Below are positions 5,450 to 6,532 of a stretch of 6,532 nt of DNA, piece by piece. Source of the DNA: Candidatus Rifleibacteriota bacterium (lineage in GTDB: Bacteria; Riflebacteria; Ozemobacteria; Ozemobacterales; Ozemobacteraceae). The stretch covers positions 1 through 6,532 of the forward strand of contig JAKQOH010000110.1 of NCBI GenBank assembly GCA_029565415.1, read 5' to 3'. Each line of letters starts with the position of its first letter. Position 1 is the first letter of the stretch. Both the position numbers and the translations under genes were made by a program. The notes under the pieces were generated by a model. That model ran no database searches and was not told the DNA's origin. It worked only from the letters and a program-made list of their open reading frames with translations.

Positions 5450-6215
5450 ATGAAACGCGGTTTTACGTTGATCGAGCTGCTTGTCGTCGTATCGATTCTT
5501 GCCATCTTGGGCAGCGCAGCTTTGCCCTACATTCAGTCGTATGTCGAGGAAGCTCGCATCGCCAAGGCCAAAACAGACCTCGAGGAAATTGCCAGGGCGC
5601 TGATGGTCTACGAAACTCGCGAAGGCACGTATACATCGGACAGCGTTTCACTTCTCACCGGCAGGTATCTCAACAAGGCGCCCGTAGATCCCTGGGGGAA
5701 GGCCTATGCTGTTTCAACCGAGTCCGGCAACGTGGTTTCCGGCGGCCCCGACAGGTCCTTCGCGAGCCCCGAAGACAATATCTTCTTTATCGTATCTCCC
5801 TCCCCTCACCCTCGTTCAGGTAAAGTGGCTCGACAAGAACAGTTCCGGCGCTGTCGACGCACAGAACGTCAACGACGAACTCCATCTCGTCTTCAGTCGC
5901 AAGATTTCGGCAACAGGCGCCGCAAACCTTTTCACCGGAGCCTGCCAGACAACACTGGACAAATGTTTCGAGATATCCACCGGAACGGTCGACAACAAAA
6001 GCAGTATTTCGGCCGTGGTCGAAGCGACGGCAGCGGACATAAAAATCGTGGCTTCGAGGACGCTGATTCTCAAGGTGAAGGACAACTCCCGCGACCTGTT
6101 CCTGGTCGGGAGTCACAAGATCACCGTCAAAGCCGACCACAACACCCTTCAGGACCTCGCAAACCCGCCGAATTACTGCATTTCCTCCCAGCCGGTCACG
6201 ATCCTTCCCCAGTAA
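5450..6215 (+). CDS. Type II secretion/type IV pilin-like pseudopilin with C-terminal Ig-like domain, interrupted by a +1 frameshift
   Basis: The N-terminus MKRG/FTLIELLVVVSILAILGSAA is a textbook class III signal: prepilin peptidase cleaves after G4, the mature protein starts with Phe and carries Glu5, and residues 5-25 form the membrane/assembly helix. A GspG-like region follows, including APVDPWGKAYAVSTESGNVVSGGPDR. The frame is lost after about residue 113 (near 5789). Coding character resumes one base further on with SYLPPLTLVQVKWLDKN and continues to TAA at 6213-6215, giving 254 residues if one base is skipped. The second half (DKNSSGAVDAQNVNDELHLVFSRKI to LQDLANPPN) resembles bacterial Ig-like domains of the SbsA/Big_5 kind, with an EF-hand-like DxNxxGxxD stretch; this is a tentative call. 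The start ATG has GGGAGG 8 nt upstream. Read without the shift, the frame runs to 6307 with Arg-rich nonsense. The shift may be a sequencing error, a real mutation or, less likely, programmed. Confidence 0.8.
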
Positions 6216-6231
6216 TCCCGAGTCGCGCAAA

Positions 6232-6250
6232 CCGGACGTTCCGGAATTTT
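6232..6250 (+). terminator. Weak terminator-like hairpin after the pseudopilin gene
   Basis: CCGGA-CGT-TCCGG (6232-6244) makes a 5-bp stem with a 3-nt loop, 16 nt after the TAA, followed by AATTTT. The stem and T-run are short, so this is a modest candidate for an intrinsic terminator. Confidence 0.3.
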
Positions 6251-6290
6251 GCCACGTACCGGCCATCCCGTCATATATCGGGAGAAATTG

Positions 6291-6320
6291 TTTACACCCG
6301 TTCATGAAACGACATATCAT
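6291..6320 (+). promoter_or_regulatory. Sigma-70-like promoter for the gene at the right edge
   Basis: TTTACA (6291-6296, 5 of 6) and TATCAT (6315-6320, 5 of 6) are separated by 18 nt. Transcription would start near 6327, about 36 nt before the ATG at 6363. It is among the better promoter matches in the window and implies a new transcription unit on the plus strand. Confidence 0.45.
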
Positions 6321-6362
6321 GGATAGAGAACCCCAAGAGGATCGGCCAGAGAGAAAACATCC

Positions 6363-6532
6363 ATGAGAACTCACCCCGAACACGGTCTGGAACGGCTCCA
6401 GGCAGCCCTCGCCCCCCGCGGCATCCATTTCCTTAACCAGTCGGCACGAGGGAATTTCGGATGCTCGTGAAGGGCCCCCTTGGAATTCATCTGGATCTTC
6501 GGCCTGACTACAACAGCAGAAGTCAGCTGCAG
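6363..6532 (+). CDS. Start of an unidentified gene, possibly frameshifted, running off the window
   Basis: I do not recognise this gene. From ATG 6363 a frame reads MRTHPEHGLERLQAALAPRG and on to a stop at 6468-6470 (35 residues), with mostly G/C third positions as in neighbouring genes but only a weak ribosome site (AGAGAG, 9 nt upstream). In another frame an ATG at 6461, with GAGGGA 7 nt upstream, opens MLVKGPLGIHLDLRPDYN and stays open to the window edge. Two readings are possible: a short upstream frame overlapping a gene that starts at 6461, or one gene from 6363 broken by an indel near 6455-6465. The promoter at 6291-6320 supports transcription here. Too little sequence is present to name a product. 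Confidence 0.3.

Noticed and set aside
5790..6307. Unshifted continuation of the pseudopilin frame to 6307
   Set aside because: The continuation is Arg-rich, shadow-like sequence, whereas the +1 frame shows domain-like sequence and a stop followed by a hairpin.
5787..6428. 213-residue minus-strand open frame opposite the pseudopilin C-terminal half
   Set aside because: The plus strand continues the pilin with sensible Ig-like sequence to a stop and hairpin, while the minus frame shows no motif or ribosome site.
6441..6451. TCGGCACGAGG, resembling the EcoRI adaptor of old cDNA libraries
   Set aside because: It lacks the preceding GAATTC and sits inside a coding-like frame with normal codon use; an 11-base coincidence is likely.
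1..6532. CRISPR array, insertion sequence, integrase or attachment sites
   Set aside because: No regularly spaced repeats, transposase or integrase-like protein, or flanking direct repeats were found by reading both strands.

Overview
The window looks like a piece of chromosome from a GC-rich (roughly 55-60% by eye), anaerobic, diderm bacterium. The pointers are an [FeFe]-hydrogenase maturation gene (hydG), meso-diaminopimelate dehydrogenase, secreted proteins with Sec signals, and a type II secretion/type IV pilin-like pseudopilin. A pseudopilin with an extra C-terminal domain and a YLPPL stretch reminds me of uncultivated lineages such as Candidatus Riflebacteria, but this is an impression from memory, not a placement. 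No mobile element, CRISPR array, rRNA or tRNA was seen.

Left part, minus strand, reading from high to low coordinates. Meso-DAP dehydrogenase (3116-4099) makes the lysine/peptidoglycan precursor. After a 298-bp non-coding stretch comes a two-gene unit: a secreted or membrane-anchored coiled-coil protein of unknown function (1924-2817) and, 6 nt later, a MoaD/ThiS-like ubiquitin-fold plus Mut7-C (PIN-like nuclease) protein that lacks the usual zinc ribbon (1372-1917). A 258-bp gap follows, holding a nested palindrome, a good sigma-70 type promoter and a Rex-like operator that covers the -10 box. Then comes the hydrogenase unit: a TM1266-type small ACT-like regulator (859-1113, GTG start) and hydG (855 to the window edge, partial). 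HydG splits tyrosine to supply CO and cyanide for the H-cluster, and the small protein is its usual genomic companion. The Rex-like site would link this unit to NADH/NAD+ balance.

Right part, plus strand. Divergent from ddh is a PhnD-like periplasmic substrate-binding protein (4240-5289) with an unusual acidic and polyproline tether and no transporter genes beside it. Its stop codon overlaps the -35 box of a promoter for the next gene, a GspG-like pseudopilin fused to a putative Ig-like domain (5450-6215). The pseudopilin gene is interrupted by a one-base frameshift near 5789. After it lie a weak terminator-like hairpin, a strong-looking promoter (6291-6320) and the start of an unidentified gene that may itself be frameshifted and runs off the window.

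The items most worth following up are the Rex-like operator on the hydrogenase unit, the ribbon-less Ub-Mut7-C protein paired with an exported coiled-coil protein, the tethered orphan PhnD-like protein, and the frameshifted pseudopilin-Ig fusion. I see no clearly new defence or mobile system.
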